Source: Corynebacterium glaucum (GTDB lineage: Bacteria > Actinomycetota > Actinomycetes > Mycobacteriales > Mycobacteriaceae). Taken from it: a stretch of DNA of 64,000 nucleotides. The notes beneath the pieces were generated by a model. That model had not been told where the DNA came from, did no database searches, and saw only the letters and a program-made list of their open reading frames with translations. The stretch spans positions 372,001 to 436,000 of the forward strand of contig NZ_CP047358.1 of NCBI RefSeq assembly GCF_030408855.1, given 5' to 3'. The position numbers and the translations under genes were made by a program. Numbering within the stretch: the stretch's first letter is position 1; every line of letters begins with the position of its first letter. Shown here in pieces: positions 37,714-46,607 of the stretch.

Positions 37714-37741
37714 TTGACGACGGCACCCCCGCCCTCGGTTT
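37714..37741. repeat. Right copy of a 28-bp direct repeat
   Basis: Matches 35441-35468 at 26 of 28 positions. It forms the left part of an intact strong hairpin at 37725-37761. Confidence 0.8.
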
Positions 37742-37763
37742 TGCGCCGAGGTTGCGGGGGTTT
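37725..37763 (+). terminator. Strong hairpin, probably the displaced rplE terminator
   Basis: Arms ACCCCCGC and CCTCGG pair with CCGAGG and GCGGGGGT (14 bp with a 2-nt bulge, 7-nt loop), followed by TT. No plus-strand gene ends close by except the MFS gene 365 bp upstream. Confidence 0.6.
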
Positions 37764-37926
37764 CGCCGTTGTAGGGGGTTTGGCAGGCGACCGACAGTGC
37801 TCTCGGTAGTTGTGTGGCCGCGCTGCGCTGCGGGTGCGCTGCTTCGAGAATAGGCTAAGGATTTGCTGAGGAACCTGGCGGACCGGCTGCCGGGTCAGCT
37901 CCAGTCCGAGCCTTCGAGGAGTCCAG

Positions 37927-39210
37927 ATGAACCGTTCTTTCCGTCAACCCGTGCGCCGTTCAAGGCGCAGCGCTGTCGCTGCGACAATCGCCCTTTCGCT
38001 CGCAGTCAATGCTGCGCCGGCCGTTGCGGATCCAGCGCCTGACCCTTTGAACCAGCAGGTGGTGATCGGTGGCGTGAAAATGCAGGCACCTGCCGCACTT
38101 GCAGCGGCAGTCGGTATCGCAGCTGCTTTGGGCGGCATAGGGATAACTATTCTCAGCGCATTGACCAACGGGTTCGGGAGTTCGTCGCTACCGGGCTCGT
38201 CGAATTTAGGGTCGGCGAGCCCGAAGCCGTCTGACGCTGATCCGGCAGTTCAGACGGCTGAATACGTCAATCGATTCGACTTCGGCGCAGTGAGCACGGA
38301 AAAGGCGATCGGTGGACTTAGCGGCATCGAATATGTCGGCAACGGCCGCTACATCGCGATCTCGGACGACAAGAATGAGCACGGGCCGATCCGTGCGTAT
38401 TACTTCCAGACGCGGGACCTCAAGCAATTCGAGGAAGACGGCATGGTGACGTTGACCAACGCTACCGGCGCAGAGTACGCCGAGTTTACCGATGCGGAAG
38501 AGATCCGGCTCCTTCCGAACGGGAACCTCCTGTGGACCACTGAGGGCGATGCACGCGAGGGGCAGGTCGTGCCACCGCAGCTCATCGAATCAAAACCTGA
38601 TGGCAAAGAGGTGCGCCGGATCGACATGCCGGAATACCACGCCCCGGACGGGAAGACCACGCGAGGCATCTACCACAACAACGGCCCCGAAGCGATGGCC
38701 CTGATGCCAGGCGGGAAGACCGCGGTGACGATCAATGAGAATGCGCTTGCCCAAGACGGCCAGGCAAATTCGCCTGAACACAGTTCGCTCTCGCGCGTGA
38801 CATTCTTCGATTTGAAAACAGGTCAACCCTCGAAGGAATACGCGGTTCGAGTGGATGGCGGGCGCGGCGTGACGTCAGTAATTGCTGGCGCGAACGGAGA
38901 GCTCTACATGCTGGAACGTGGCTTCTTCGAGGAGCTCGGCGAGAACGGTGAGAACCGCGCAGAGGTTTACAAGTTAGACCTGACAGGTGCCGAGAACGTG
39001 CTTGGCAAAGAGGCGCTCGACGGAACCGAAGCAACTGTGGGCAAGCAGAAGATCTTCGACTTCGCAGCGCACCCGCCGCACCCGGATAACGTCGAGGGGT
39101 TGGCATGGGGACCGGTTCGGGAGGATGGTCGTCGCACCATGATCGTCGTTTCGGATGATAACTTCAACGATACTCAGACGACGCTGTTCCACACGCTGTT
39201 GCTCCCGTAG
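37927..39210 (+). CDS. Secreted phytase-like esterase domain protein
   Basis: The 427-residue protein has a basic N-terminus and a Sec signal ending near AVNAAPAVADP (about 25-37), a further hydrophobic stretch (about 58-82), and a domain of the esterase-like-activity-of-phytase family (PF13449 type). The marker blocks are GGLSGIEYVGNGRYIAISDD, ADAEEIRLLPNGNLLWTTEG-like sequence, NNGPEAMALMPGG and, near the C-terminus, DNVEGLAWGP and SDDNFNDTQTTLFH. Substrates of this family are poorly known. It is exported and may stay membrane-attached. The ATG has GAGGAG upstream; TAGGCT at 37852-37857 is a possible -10. Confidence 0.85.
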   Translation: MNRSFRQPVRRSRRSAVAATIALSLAVNAAPAVADPAPDPLNQQVVIGGVKMQAPAALAAAVGIAAALGGIGITILSALTNGFGSSSLPGSSNLGSASPKPSDADPAVQTAEYVNRFDFGAVSTEKAIGGLSGIEYVGNGRYIAISDDKNEHGPIRAYYFQTRDLKQFEEDGMVTLTNATGAEYAEFTDAEEIRLLPNGNLLWTTEGDAREGQVVPPQLIESKPDGKEVRRIDMPEYHAPDGKTTRGIYHNNGPEAMALMPGGKTAVTINENALAQDGQANSPEHSSLSRVTFFDLKTGQPSKEYAVRVDGGRGVTSVIAGANGELYMLERGFFEELGENGENRAEVYKLDLTGAENVLGKEALDGTEATVGKQKIFDFAAHPPHPDNVEGLAWGPVREDGRRTMIVVSDDNFNDTQTTLFHTLLLP

Positions 39211-39290
39211 CTATTGGGGAGTGCCGGCGCCGAGGCTTGAAATCTTCAACCCCAACTCTTAAAGCCCAACTTTCGCCAAATCGTCGAGTT

Positions 39291-39334
39291 GTGCACCAAC
39301 TTGGTGCCGTGAAGTTGGTGCGATGAAGTTGGTG
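39291..39334. repeat. Competing inverted repeats between the esterase gene and fdhD
   Basis: CACCAACTT (39294-39302) can pair with AAGTTGGTG at 39312-39320 or with a second copy at 39326-39334. GCACCAACTTGGTGC at 39293-39307 is itself a near-palindrome. The structures exclude each other. The site lies between two convergent genes. Confidence 0.7.
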
Positions 39335-39394
39335 TTTGCGGGCTGGGGAGGAGCCAGCTTCTTCGTCATCCGAGACGGAGACTGCGGGCACCGA

Positions 39395-40252
39395 CTAGTT
39401 GCGTACTTGATCTGCTGCGTACTCGCCTGCGTAGATGCTCAAGGAATTCTCGCTGACCAGGCCGACGAGCGCGATGCCTGCTTCGCGAGCCAGCTCAACC
39501 GCGAGCGAGGACACCTCCGCGGTGGTGACGACGGCTGCAAACCCGGCCACCGCTGCCTTGCGCACGAGCTCGTAGGAGGCGCGGGCGTTGGTGGCCAGGA
39601 TTAGCTCGTTCGCAGGCAGGGCATCTGCGAGCAGGAGATTGCCGACGACCTTGTCCGCCGCATGGTGCCCGTCGACATCTTCGCGCACCACGACCGGGGT
39701 GCCGTCAGCGCGAAATACGCCGGCGATATCGAGCCCGCTGCGCTTCTGGGCGCGAGCGTCGTGAAGCATGCCCGGCAGTGCCGTGACCACCTGGGGGTCG
39801 AGTGCCATGGGCGCGATGGGGCCGGGCAGCCCGATAACCGTCTCCGCCACGTACTGGGAAACCGGCACGCCGCACAGGCCGGTCGCGGGTTTCGCAGGGG
39901 CGGAAGCGAGTCCGGGGGAGAGGTCGGCCCGGTTCGAATCCGCCAGAGCGATGTCCAACAAGTTGTAGGTGTTCTCGCCGGTGCCCGCAGCGCCTGCGCA
40001 GTAGCGGGCGGTGACCACGTCCTCGCGGTTGCGGATGAGCCCCTGAGTGAACAGCCACCCGTGCGCAAGCTCGATGTCATGGCCGGGTGTGCGCATCGTG
40101 GTAACCAGTGTCTCGCCTGCGGCGCGCAGTTCGAGGGGCTCCTCGGCCGGCGCGGTGCCAGCACGCGTATCGGCGGTGATGCGCCAATTGCCCTCCGGAC
40201 CCGCGTTGACGCTGACCGTCGTGACGGCAAAGCGGCGGTTGCCTCGGCTCAT
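39395..40252 (-). CDS. fdhD: FdhD-family sulfurtransferase, second motif cysteine missing
   Basis: FdhD transfers sulfur from a cysteine desulfurase to the molybdenum cofactor of formate dehydrogenase. The 285-residue protein is alignable from EEPLELRAAGE through MRTPGHDIELAHGWLFTQG and EDVDGHHAADKVVGN to TNARASYELVRKAAVAGFAAV, all typical. The catalytic loop normally reads CGxC; here it is GLCGVPV, so the first Cys is kept and the second replaced by Pro. No formate dehydrogenase gene (fdhF) is next to it, unlike in other corynebacteria. It may be degenerate or serve a different client. The ATG overlaps the end of a 13-codon frame (ATGA). Confidence 0.88.
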   Translation of the reverse strand: MSRGNRRFAVTTVSVNAGPEGNWRITADTRAGTAPAEEPLELRAAGETLVTTMRTPGHDIELAHGWLFTQGLIRNREDVVTARYCAGAAGTGENTYNLLDIALADSNRADLSPGLASAPAKPATGLCGVPVSQYVAETVIGLPGPIAPMALDPQVVTALPGMLHDARAQKRSGLDIAGVFRADGTPVVVREDVDGHHAADKVVGNLLLADALPANELILATNARASYELVRKAAVAGFAAVVTTAEVSSLAVELAREAGIALVGLVSENSLSIYAGEYAADQVRN

Positions 40253-40443
40253 GCGAAGTCCAAGTTGAACTTGATTGCAGTTTCAGCCATGCGGCCCACA
40301 CTACTTGCGGTTACGTCGAACCATCCACAGGGACGAAAGCGCGAATCTCACAGGCCCGCGGCACGGCCCTTGGCGGTGTCGGAGCGGTGGGATATAACTT
40401 GAGGCACAACGAAATGAAACAAACGAAAATGGGGGGACGTTAC

Positions 40444-41160
40444 ATGCGTGACATCGACAAAGTTAAAGAAAAGGTTCAGAAGCTGCTCAATCAGGCCGCC
40501 GATCGGCAGGGCACGCCCGAGGGCGACTCGTTCTACGCCAAAGCGTTCGACCTTATGGCCGCCTACGGATTCGATCAGCGCGATCTCGCCGCGCCAGATG
40601 ACGGGGATGAGGTGATCCACAAGACCTACCGCTTCACTGGGGCGTACACCGACATGCAATCCCGGCTGCTGTTCGCAATCGCCCGCGCGCTGCACTGCAC
40701 CGGCTTCTTCCAAGGCGTGCGCAACTCCACGCGCGTAGAGGAGGCGACCGTCTTCGGCTTGCGTCGCCACATGGAGCGCGTTGAAATGCTCTACTCACTG
40801 CTGGCGCCCGTCATGATTACCGGTGCAAGACGCCTCCGCGCCGACAGCTGGGCGGATTCCACGGTGGTCATCCGCAGGTCCTTCATGACAGGGTTCGCAG
40901 CAACCATCGAGCACCGGCTCTCGGCGGCAGAAGAAACCATCGCTCAGGGGGATCACGGGTATGCGCTTGCGCTAATCGACGACTCTTTGGCCGCCGATCT
41001 TGCCCGCGACGCGTTTGTGCACGAGGCGGGTCTGTATCTGAGCAGCAGGCAGCACCACCGATCGCTGGATGCAGATGCGTACTTTCGGGGCAGGGATGCC
41101 GGTGATTTGACAGACCTCGGTCAAACGCGGGTCAATGTACGTCCGGCGCTGCCGCTGTGA
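40444..41160 (+). CDS. DUF2786 domain protein
   Basis: The 238-residue soluble protein opens with RDIDKVKEKVQKLLNQAAD and FYAKAFDLMAAYGFDQRDL, the DUF2786 signature (KLLxLA...A...LMxxYG). The remainder is alpha-helical with Arg/Glu-rich segments and no catalytic motif that I recognise. Function is unknown; homologues occur in actinobacteria and phages. I chose the ATG at 40444 after GGGGGGACG; earlier ATGs lack a ribosome binding site. TATAAC about 55 bp upstream could be its -10. An interspersed motif variant at 40971-40981 encodes LIDD. Confidence 0.8.
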   Translation: MRDIDKVKEKVQKLLNQAADRQGTPEGDSFYAKAFDLMAAYGFDQRDLAAPDDGDEVIHKTYRFTGAYTDMQSRLLFAIARALHCTGFFQGVRNSTRVEEATVFGLRRHMERVEMLYSLLAPVMITGARRLRADSWADSTVVIRRSFMTGFAATIEHRLSAAEETIAQGDHGYALALIDDSLAADLARDAFVHEAGLYLSSRQHHRSLDADAYFRGRDAGDLTDLGQTRVNVRPALPL

Positions 41161-41170
41161 GCGCAGGGGG

Positions 41171-41192
41171 CGTCGATAAGCAATTTGCTTCT
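41171..41192. repeat. Interspersed motif CGTCGATAAGC, best example with stem
   Basis: This copy reads CGTCGATAAGC then AATTT then GCTT, so AAGC can pair with GCTT. Exact copies on either strand: 11747, 24730, 25878, 30297, 30483, 34050, 41171, 46571, 46982, 56210, 61382, 63179, 63569 (first base of the 11-mer). One-mismatch copies: 4116, 8210, 13864, 14632, 40971, 50290, 52401. A random 11-mer is expected about 0.03 times in 64 kb on both strands. They occur in genes and in spacers and in both orientations. Confidence 0.85.
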
Positions 41193-41440
41193 TTGCCCAG
41201 GAAACCGGTAGCGTAGCCCGTCGGACTTGTGCGCCGGTGATCCGGCGTGCGCAAGCCGTAAAGCAATATACCTCCAACTTTGTTGTAGGCCCCCCGCCGT
41301 ACATGCGGACCGCGTGTCAGGGAGGCGGCGAGCGCCCCACGTTACTGAGCGTGGGGAGCGTGAAGTAGCCCCCGACAGATCACACGGAAAACGCCCAGGT
41401 GGGTCATGGGAACCGCAACGAGAAAGGGAAACGGTCACTT

Positions 41441-41839
41441 ATGACCATGACTGATCCGATCGCGGACATGCTGTCTCGCGTGCGCAATGCAACCACTGCG
41501 CAGCACGACCAGGTGTCCATGCCTTCCTCCAAGCTCAAGGCGAACATCGCTGAGATCTTGAAGCAGGAAGGCTACATCGACGACTACAAGGTTGAGGACG
41601 ACAAGGTGGGCAAGAAGCTCACCCTCGACCTCAAGTACGGTCCGACCCGCGAGGCTTCCATCGCTGGTCTGCGCCGCGTGTCCAAGCCGGGCCTGCGCGT
41701 TTACGCGAAGTCCACCGACCTGCCTCAGGTGCTCGGCGGCCTGGGCGTGGCCATCATCTCCACGTCCCAGGGTCTGTTGACCGACCGTCAGGCACACGAG
41801 AAAGGCGTAGGCGGGGAAGTCCTCGCTTACGTCTGGTAA
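41441..41839 (+). CDS. rpsH: 30S ribosomal protein S8
   Basis: S8 (132 residues) is a central 16S rRNA-binding protein and in E. coli the repressor of the spc operon. It begins [17 protein letters not shown] after AAAGGGA and ends with the family motif [11 protein letters not shown]. It opens the second part of the split spc operon. The 280-bp region upstream holds an interspersed motif copy and a GC hairpin but no clear promoter. Confidence 0.98.
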   Translation: MTMTDPIADMLSRVRNATTAQHDQVSMPSSKLKANIAEILKQEGYIDDYKVEDDKVGKKLTLDLKYGPTREASIAGLRRVSKPGLRVYAKSTDLPQVLGGLGVAIISTSQGLLTDRQAHEKGVGGEVLAYVW

Positions 41840-41858
41840 AGGGGAGGTTGAAAGACTT

Positions 41859-42395
41859 ATGTCGCGTGTAGGTAATGCACCCATCGCCATTCCGAATGGC
41901 GTTGAGACCAAGATCAACGGCCAAAACGTTGAGGTGAAGGGCCCGAAGGGCACCCTGAGCCTCGAGCTGCCGGCACCGATCACCGCATCCGTCGAGGAAA
42001 ACGAAATCGTGGTGTCCCGTCCGGACGACCACCGCACTAACCGCGCGCTGCACGGTCTGTCCCGCTCGCTGGTCAACAACCTCGTTGTTGGCGTGACCGA
42101 GGGCTACAAGATCAACATGGAAATCTTCGGTGTTGGTTACCGTGTCCAGCAGAAGGGCAAGAACCTCGAGTTCTCGCTCGGCTACTCTCACCCGATCCTG
42201 ATCGAGGCGCCGGAAGGCGTCACGTTCGCCGTTGACGGCAACACCAAGTTCTCGATCGAGGGCATTGACAAGCAGCAGGTTGGCCAGATTGCGGCGAACA
42301 TCCGTCGCCTTCGCAAGGATGACCCGTACAAGGGTAAGGGCATCCGCTACGAGGGTGAGCAGATCCGTCGCAAGGTCGGAAAGACGGGTAAGTAA
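41859..42395 (+). CDS. rplF: 50S ribosomal protein L6
   Basis: L6 (178 residues) lies at the base of the L7/L12 stalk near the GTPase centre. The start [16 protein letters not shown] and the C-terminal [21 protein letters not shown] are typical. GGGGAGG precedes the ATG. Confidence 0.98.
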   Translation: MSRVGNAPIAIPNGVETKINGQNVEVKGPKGTLSLELPAPITASVEENEIVVSRPDDHRTNRALHGLSRSLVNNLVVGVTEGYKINMEIFGVGYRVQQKGKNLEFSLGYSHPILIEAPEGVTFAVDGNTKFSIEGIDKQQVGQIAANIRRLRKDDPYKGKGIRYEGEQIRRKVGKTGK

Positions 42396-42397
42396 TC

Positions 42398-42811
42398 ATG
42401 AGCAACACTGCAGAAAACACTGCGTCCACCAAGCGCACTCCGGTTGGCAAGGACATCTCGTCCCGCCGCCGCGAGGCGCGTCAGCGCCGTCACTACCGCA
42501 TTCGCAAGGATCTGCGCGGCACCCCGGAGACCCCGCGTCTCGTCGTGCACCGCTCGTCCCGTCACATCCATGTCCAGGTCATCGACGACCTCGCAGGCCA
42601 CACCCTGGTTTCCGCCTCCTCCATGGAGCCGGAGATCCGCGATATGGCCGGTGACAAGAAGGACAAGGCAGCCAAGGTCGGTGAACTTGTGGCACAGCGC
42701 GCCAAGGAGGCTGGCATTGACGCCATCGTCTTTGACCGCGGCGGCTACAAGTACCACGGTCGCGTTGCGGCCCTGGCTGAGGCAGCACGTGAAGGTGGTC
42801 TGAAGTTCTAA
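42398..42811 (+). CDS. rplR: 50S ribosomal protein L18
   Basis: L18 (137 residues) binds 5S rRNA in the central protuberance. A short polar N-terminal extension precedes the core [41 protein letters not shown] closes the protein. It starts 2 nt after rplF. Confidence 0.98.
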   Translation: MSNTAENTASTKRTPVGKDISSRRREARQRRHYRIRKDLRGTPETPRLVVHRSSRHIHVQVIDDLAGHTLVSASSMEPEIRDMAGDKKDKAAKVGELVAQRAKEAGIDAIVFDRGGYKYHGRVAALAEAAREGGLKF

Positions 42812-42851
42812 TGAGCACCGCAATTTTCACCATCAACGGAAGGATCGCGTA

Positions 42852-43535
42852 ATGGCCGAGCGTGAACGGCGTGACGGCGGACGCACCGCCGAAGACCAGA
42901 ACAACAACGACGAGCGCAACAACCGCGGCGGCGACCGCGGCGCGCGCAACGACCGCGGGGAGCGCGGTGGCCGCGGCCGCCGTGACCGCGATGACCGCCG
43001 CGGCGGTCGCGACGACGAGCGCGATAAGTACATCGAGCGCGTCATCACCATCAACCGCGTTGCCAAGACCGTCAAGGGCGGCCGCAACATGTCCTTCACC
43101 GCACTTGTCGTCGTTGGCGACGGTGAGGGCATGGTCGGTGTCGGCTACGGCAAGGCAAAGGAAGTCCCGGCTGCTATCCAGAAGGGTGCAGAGGAAGCTC
43201 GCAAGAACTTCTTCCGCGTCCCGATGATCGGCGGCACCATCCCTCACCCGGTTCAGGGCGAAGCAGCCGCTGGCATCGTGATGATGCGACCGGCTGCTCC
43301 CGGTACCGGTGTGATCGCCGGCGGTGCTGTCCGCCCGGTGCTCGAGTGCGCTGGTGTCCAGGACATCCTGGCAAAGTCCCTGGGTTCCGACAACGCGCTG
43401 AACGTTGTGCAGGCAACCGTGGACGGCCTGAAGCAGCTTGTGCGCCCCGAAGAGGTTGCTGCAAAGCGCGGCAAGGCCATCGAGGATGTCGCACCGGCTC
43501 GTATGCTGCGCGCGCGCGCAGGGCAGGAGGCGTAA
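42852..43535 (+). CDS. rpsE: 30S ribosomal protein S5
   Basis: S5 (227 residues) is a fidelity protein at the mRNA entry site. The first 55 residues are an Asp/Arg/Asn/Gly-rich low-complexity extension ([20 protein letters not shown] and on) ahead of the double-stranded-RNA-binding core [18 protein letters not shown]. The extension is longer than in most bacteria. An AAGGA ribosome binding site precedes the ATG. Confidence 0.97.
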   Translation: MAERERRDGGRTAEDQNNNDERNNRGGDRGARNDRGERGGRGRRDRDDRRGGRDDERDKYIERVITINRVAKTVKGGRNMSFTALVVVGDGEGMVGVGYGKAKEVPAAIQKGAEEARKNFFRVPMIGGTIPHPVQGEAAAGIVMMRPAAPGTGVIAGGAVRPVLECAGVQDILAKSLGSDNALNVVQATVDGLKQLVRPEEVAAKRGKAIEDVAPARMLRARAGQEA

Positions 43536-43540
43536 CCACC

Positions 43541-43726
43541 ATGGCACTGAAGATTACGTTGCACCACGGCAAGGTGGGCGAGAAGCCGGTCACCCGCAAG
43601 AACCTGGAGGCTCTGGGTCTGCGCAAGATCGGTCAGTCTGTGATCAAGCAGGACAACGCTGCTACCCGCGGCCAGATCCTGAAGGTGCGCCACCTGGTCA
43701 CCGTCGAAGAAGTTGCAGGGGAGTAG
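43541..43726 (+). CDS. rpmD: 50S ribosomal protein L30
   Basis: L30 (61 residues) begins MALKITLHHGKVGEKP and has the core GLRKIGQSVIKQDNAATRGQ. The ATG at 43541 follows rpsE by 5 nt, with AGGAGG inside the end of rpsE. Confidence 0.97.
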   Translation: MALKITLHHGKVGEKPVTRKNLEALGLRKIGQSVIKQDNAATRGQILKVRHLVTVEEVAGE

Positions 43727-43733
43727 ATAGCAC

Positions 43734-44351
43734 ATGGCTGACATCATCAAGCTCCATGACCTGCGTCCGGCTCAGGGCGCAAACAAGGCCAAGACCCGCG
43801 TTGGTCGCGGTGAGGCCTCCAAGGGTAAGACCGCAGGCCGCGGTACCAAGGGCACCAAGGCTCGTAAGCAGGTCTCTGCTGCTTTCGAGGGTGGCCAGAT
43901 GCCGCTGCACATGCGTCTGCCGAAGCTGAAGGGCTTCAAGAACCCGAACCGCGTCGAGTACCAGGTGGTCAACGTTTCCGACCTGGCAAAGGCGTTCCCG
44001 AACGGTGGTTCCATCACCATCGCCGACATCGTCGCAGCGGGCCTGGTCCGCGCGAAGGAGCCGGTGAAGGTGCTCGGCAACGGCGACATCAACGTCAAGC
44101 TCGACGTCACCGCCACCAAATTCTCCAAGTCCGCGGTCGAGAAGATCGAGGCTGCCGGTGGCTCCGCGAGCGCTGAGGATTTCTCCTCGCGCGCTCCGAA
44201 GAACACCGATGGCCCGTCCGCTTCCGCTGCAGGCGAGGCAACCCCGGCCGCTGAGGCGACCGAAGGTGCACGCGGCGTGCTGGATTCCGACCCGCTGCAG
44301 GGCGGCTCCACCGTCGTCGAGGCTGATCCTGAGGACACCACCAAGGCTTAA
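43734..44351 (+). CDS. rplO: 50S ribosomal protein L15 with acidic C-terminal extension
   Basis: L15 is a late 50S assembly protein. The family core runs from [26 protein letters not shown] sequence to about residue 148 ([12 protein letters not shown]). It is followed by an unusual tail of about 57 residues rich in Ala, Glu, Asp, Ser and Thr, giving 205 residues against about 147 in most relatives. The tail keeps the high-expression codon use of the core, so it is not a read-through artefact, and a good terminator follows the stop. Confidence 0.96.
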   Translation: MADIIKLHDLRPAQGANKAKTRVGRGEASKGKTAGRGTKGTKARKQVSAAFEGGQMPLHMRLPKLKGFKNPNRVEYQVVNVSDLAKAFPNGGSITIADIVAAGLVRAKEPVKVLGNGDINVKLDVTATKFSKSAVEKIEAAGGSASAEDFSSRAPKNTDGPSASAAGEATPAAEATEGARGVLDSDPLQGGSTVVEADPEDTTKA

Positions 44352-44394
44352 GCCCTCGAAAACACGGGTTCGGCGCTTGAGCGTCGTAACCTCC

Positions 44395-44440
44395 GACCCC
44401 CGTTTCCGGACATGCGTTCCGGGCGGGGGTCATTTGCTTT
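44395..44440 (+). terminator. Terminator of the rpsH-rplO operon
   Basis: GACCCCCG (44395-44402) pairs perfectly with CGGGGGTC (44424-44431), with an inner CCGGA/TCCGG stem, followed by ATTTGCTTT. Confidence 0.85.
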
Positions 44441-44519
44441 GGCACCAGCCAGGCCCAAAAAGCTAGCGTCTAACGCTCGCCACAGCCACCGCAAATACCG
44501 TTTTCGCGCACCCTGCTGC

Positions 44520-44525
44520 TAGGGT
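44520..44525 (+). promoter_or_regulatory. Possible -10 of secY-adk
   Basis: TAGGGT is the best -10 candidate in the 297 bp between rplO and secY; the -35 17 bp upstream (ACCGTT) is weak. A promoter is needed because a strong terminator follows rplO. Confidence 0.4.
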
Positions 44526-44648
44526 AATGGGGTCATAGACAGCCGGTGAGCTTTCGCCTGCCTTTTCGCAGCGCACGCGCCGGCTGACGGCAATGAAAAC
44601 TGTCCGCTATCTCTCGTCGCGCCACTGCGGTGGGAGCCAGGAGGCTTT

Positions 44649-45977
44649 GTGTCCGCTATTGCTCAGGCGTTCAAGGACCCTGATCTTCGCAAGAAGATCC
44701 TCATCACCGTTGCGCTGATGATCCTGTACCGCGTTGGTTCTCAGATTCCGACGCCGGGCGTCGACTACGCATTGATCAACCAGCGTCTGCAGGACATCTC
44801 CCAAGGCGAGCAAGCCACGATGTTCTCCATCATCGGTCTGTTCTCCGGTGGTGCGCTGCTGCAGCTGTCGATCTTCGCCATCGGCATCATGCCGTACATT
44901 ACGGCGTCGATTATCGTCCAGCTGCTCACCGTGGTGATCCCGAAGTTTGAGGAGCTGAAGAAGGAAGGCCAGTCCGGCCAGACGAAGATGACGCAATACA
45001 CGCGTTACCTCACCGTCGCCCTCGCACTGCTCCAATCCGCCGGCATCGTCGCACTGGCTGACCGTGAGCAACTCCTTGGCCAAGGCATGCCTGTGCTGGT
45101 GGAAGACCGCAACGTCTGGACCCTGATCATGATGATCGTGGTCATGACCTCGGGCGCGATCTTGATCATGTGGCTCGGCGAGATCATCACGGAAAAGGGC
45201 GTGGGCAACGGTATGTCGCTGCTCATCGTCGCCGGTATCGCTACCCAAATCCCGTCGGAAGGCGCGTTCATCCTCGCGAACTCCGGTGTGCTGACCTTCA
45301 CACTAGTGGTGTTGGCACTTGTCATCCTGGTTGTAGGCATCATCTTCATCGAGCAGGGACAGCGTCGCATCCCGGTGCAGTACGCCAAGCGCATGGTGGG
45401 CCGTCGTCAGTACGGTGGCTCCTCGACCTACCTGCCGCTCAAGGTCAACCAGGCAGGCGTGATCCCGGTCATTTTCGCGTCCTCCCTAATGTATGTGCCG
45501 GTGCTGATCACCCAGATTGCCACCATGAACAAGCCGACTCCGCCGGACAACTGGTGGATGAACAACATCATGGCTTGGCTGCAGAACCCGGGCTCGTGGC
45601 AGTACATCTTGACCTACGTCGTGCTGATCATTTTCTTCTCCTACTTCTACGTCTCCATCCAGTACGACCCGGTGGATCAGGCGGAGAACATGAAGAAATA
45701 CGGCGGCTTTATTCCGGGTATCCGCCCCGGCCGTGCAACCGCTGAGTATCTCGCGTTCGTGATGAACCGTCTGCTGTTTGTCGGCGCGATCTACCTCGCG
45801 CTGATCGCGGTGCTGCCGAACCTGGCGATGGACGCGGGCGTGACCGGCTCCGGCCAGATGGGCATGAGCGCGTTCGGCGGCACCGCCATCCTGATTATGG
45901 TTTCGGTTGCGCTGACCACCGTCAAGCAGATCGAATCACAACTTCTCCAATCCAACTACGAAGGACTTCTGCGATAA
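44649..45977 (+). CDS. secY: Preprotein translocase subunit SecY
   Basis: SecY forms the protein-conducting channel of the Sec system in the plasma membrane. The 442-residue protein has ten hydrophobic segments, the plug region after TM1 ([12 protein letters not shown]), the cytoplasmic loops with [14 protein letters not shown] and the C5 loop [21 protein letters not shown]. The GTG is set by AGGAGG (44639-44644). It shares a TAATG overlap with adk, so the two are coupled. Confidence 0.98.
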   Translation: MSAIAQAFKDPDLRKKILITVALMILYRVGSQIPTPGVDYALINQRLQDISQGEQATMFSIIGLFSGGALLQLSIFAIGIMPYITASIIVQLLTVVIPKFEELKKEGQSGQTKMTQYTRYLTVALALLQSAGIVALADREQLLGQGMPVLVEDRNVWTLIMMIVVMTSGAILIMWLGEIITEKGVGNGMSLLIVAGIATQIPSEGAFILANSGVLTFTLVVLALVILVVGIIFIEQGQRRIPVQYAKRMVGRRQYGGSSTYLPLKVNQAGVIPVIFASSLMYVPVLITQIATMNKPTPPDNWWMNNIMAWLQNPGSWQYILTYVVLIIFFSYFYVSIQYDPVDQAENMKKYGGFIPGIRPGRATAEYLAFVMNRLLFVGAIYLALIAVLPNLAMDAGVTGSGQMGMSAFGGTAILIMVSVALTTVKQIESQLLQSNYEGLLR

Positions 45978-46522
45978 TGCGTCTCGTTCTCCTTGGCCCT
46001 CCCGGTGCTGGAAAGGGCACCCAGGCGGCCATCCTCTCCGAAAAGCTCGGCGTCCCGCACATCTCCACCGGTGACCTTTTCCGCGCCAACATCGGCGAGG
46101 GCACCCCGCTCGGCCTCGAGGCGAAGAGCTACATCGATGCCGGCAAGCTTGTGCCCACCGACGTCACCGCCCGCATGGTGGAGGCACGCCTCGATGAGGA
46201 CGACGCGAAAGACGGCTTCCTGCTCGACGGCTTCCCGCGCACGGTGGAGCAAGCAGAGATCCTCTCCGACCTGCTGAACAAGCACGGTCACTCCTTGGAC
46301 GGCGTACTGAACTTCGTCGTTGATGAGGATGTCGTGGTCGAGCGCATGCTGGCCCGCGGTCGCGCAGACGACAACGAGGAGACCATCCGCACCCGACTCG
46401 CCGTCTACCGCGATGAGACAGCCCCGCTGATCGACCACTACGGCGACGCGATCATCTCCATCGACGCAGTTGGCGACGTAGACGAGATCAACGCGCGCGC
46501 AATGCAGGCGCTGGGCAAGTAA
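45977..46522 (+). CDS. adk: Adenylate kinase
   Basis: Adk interconverts ATP, ADP and AMP. The 181-residue protein is the short type without the zinc/LID insertion, as usual in actinobacteria. It has the P-loop [10 protein letters not shown] (7-16), the AMP-binding GDLFRANI and [11 protein letters not shown], and the LID residues [15 protein letters not shown]. The ATG overlaps the secY stop by one base. A clear terminator follows. Confidence 0.98.
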   Translation: MRLVLLGPPGAGKGTQAAILSEKLGVPHISTGDLFRANIGEGTPLGLEAKSYIDAGKLVPTDVTARMVEARLDEDDAKDGFLLDGFPRTVEQAEILSDLLNKHGHSLDGVLNFVVDEDVVVERMLARGRADDNEETIRTRLAVYRDETAPLIDHYGDAIISIDAVGDVDEINARAMQALGK

Positions 46523-46538
46523 AGCTCGCCTCGTCCCC

Positions 46539-46570
46539 GGCCGGTGCTTGCACCGGCCTTTCTCATTTTC
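46539..46570 (+). terminator. Terminator of secY-adk
   Basis: GGCCGGTG, loop CTTG, CACCGGCC (46539-46558), followed by TTTCTCATTTT. An exact interspersed motif copy starts at 46571 directly after the T-rich run. Confidence 0.9.
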
Positions 46571-46607
46571 GCTTATCGACGACCCTTTGAAGGACGCATT
46601 CCCCACC

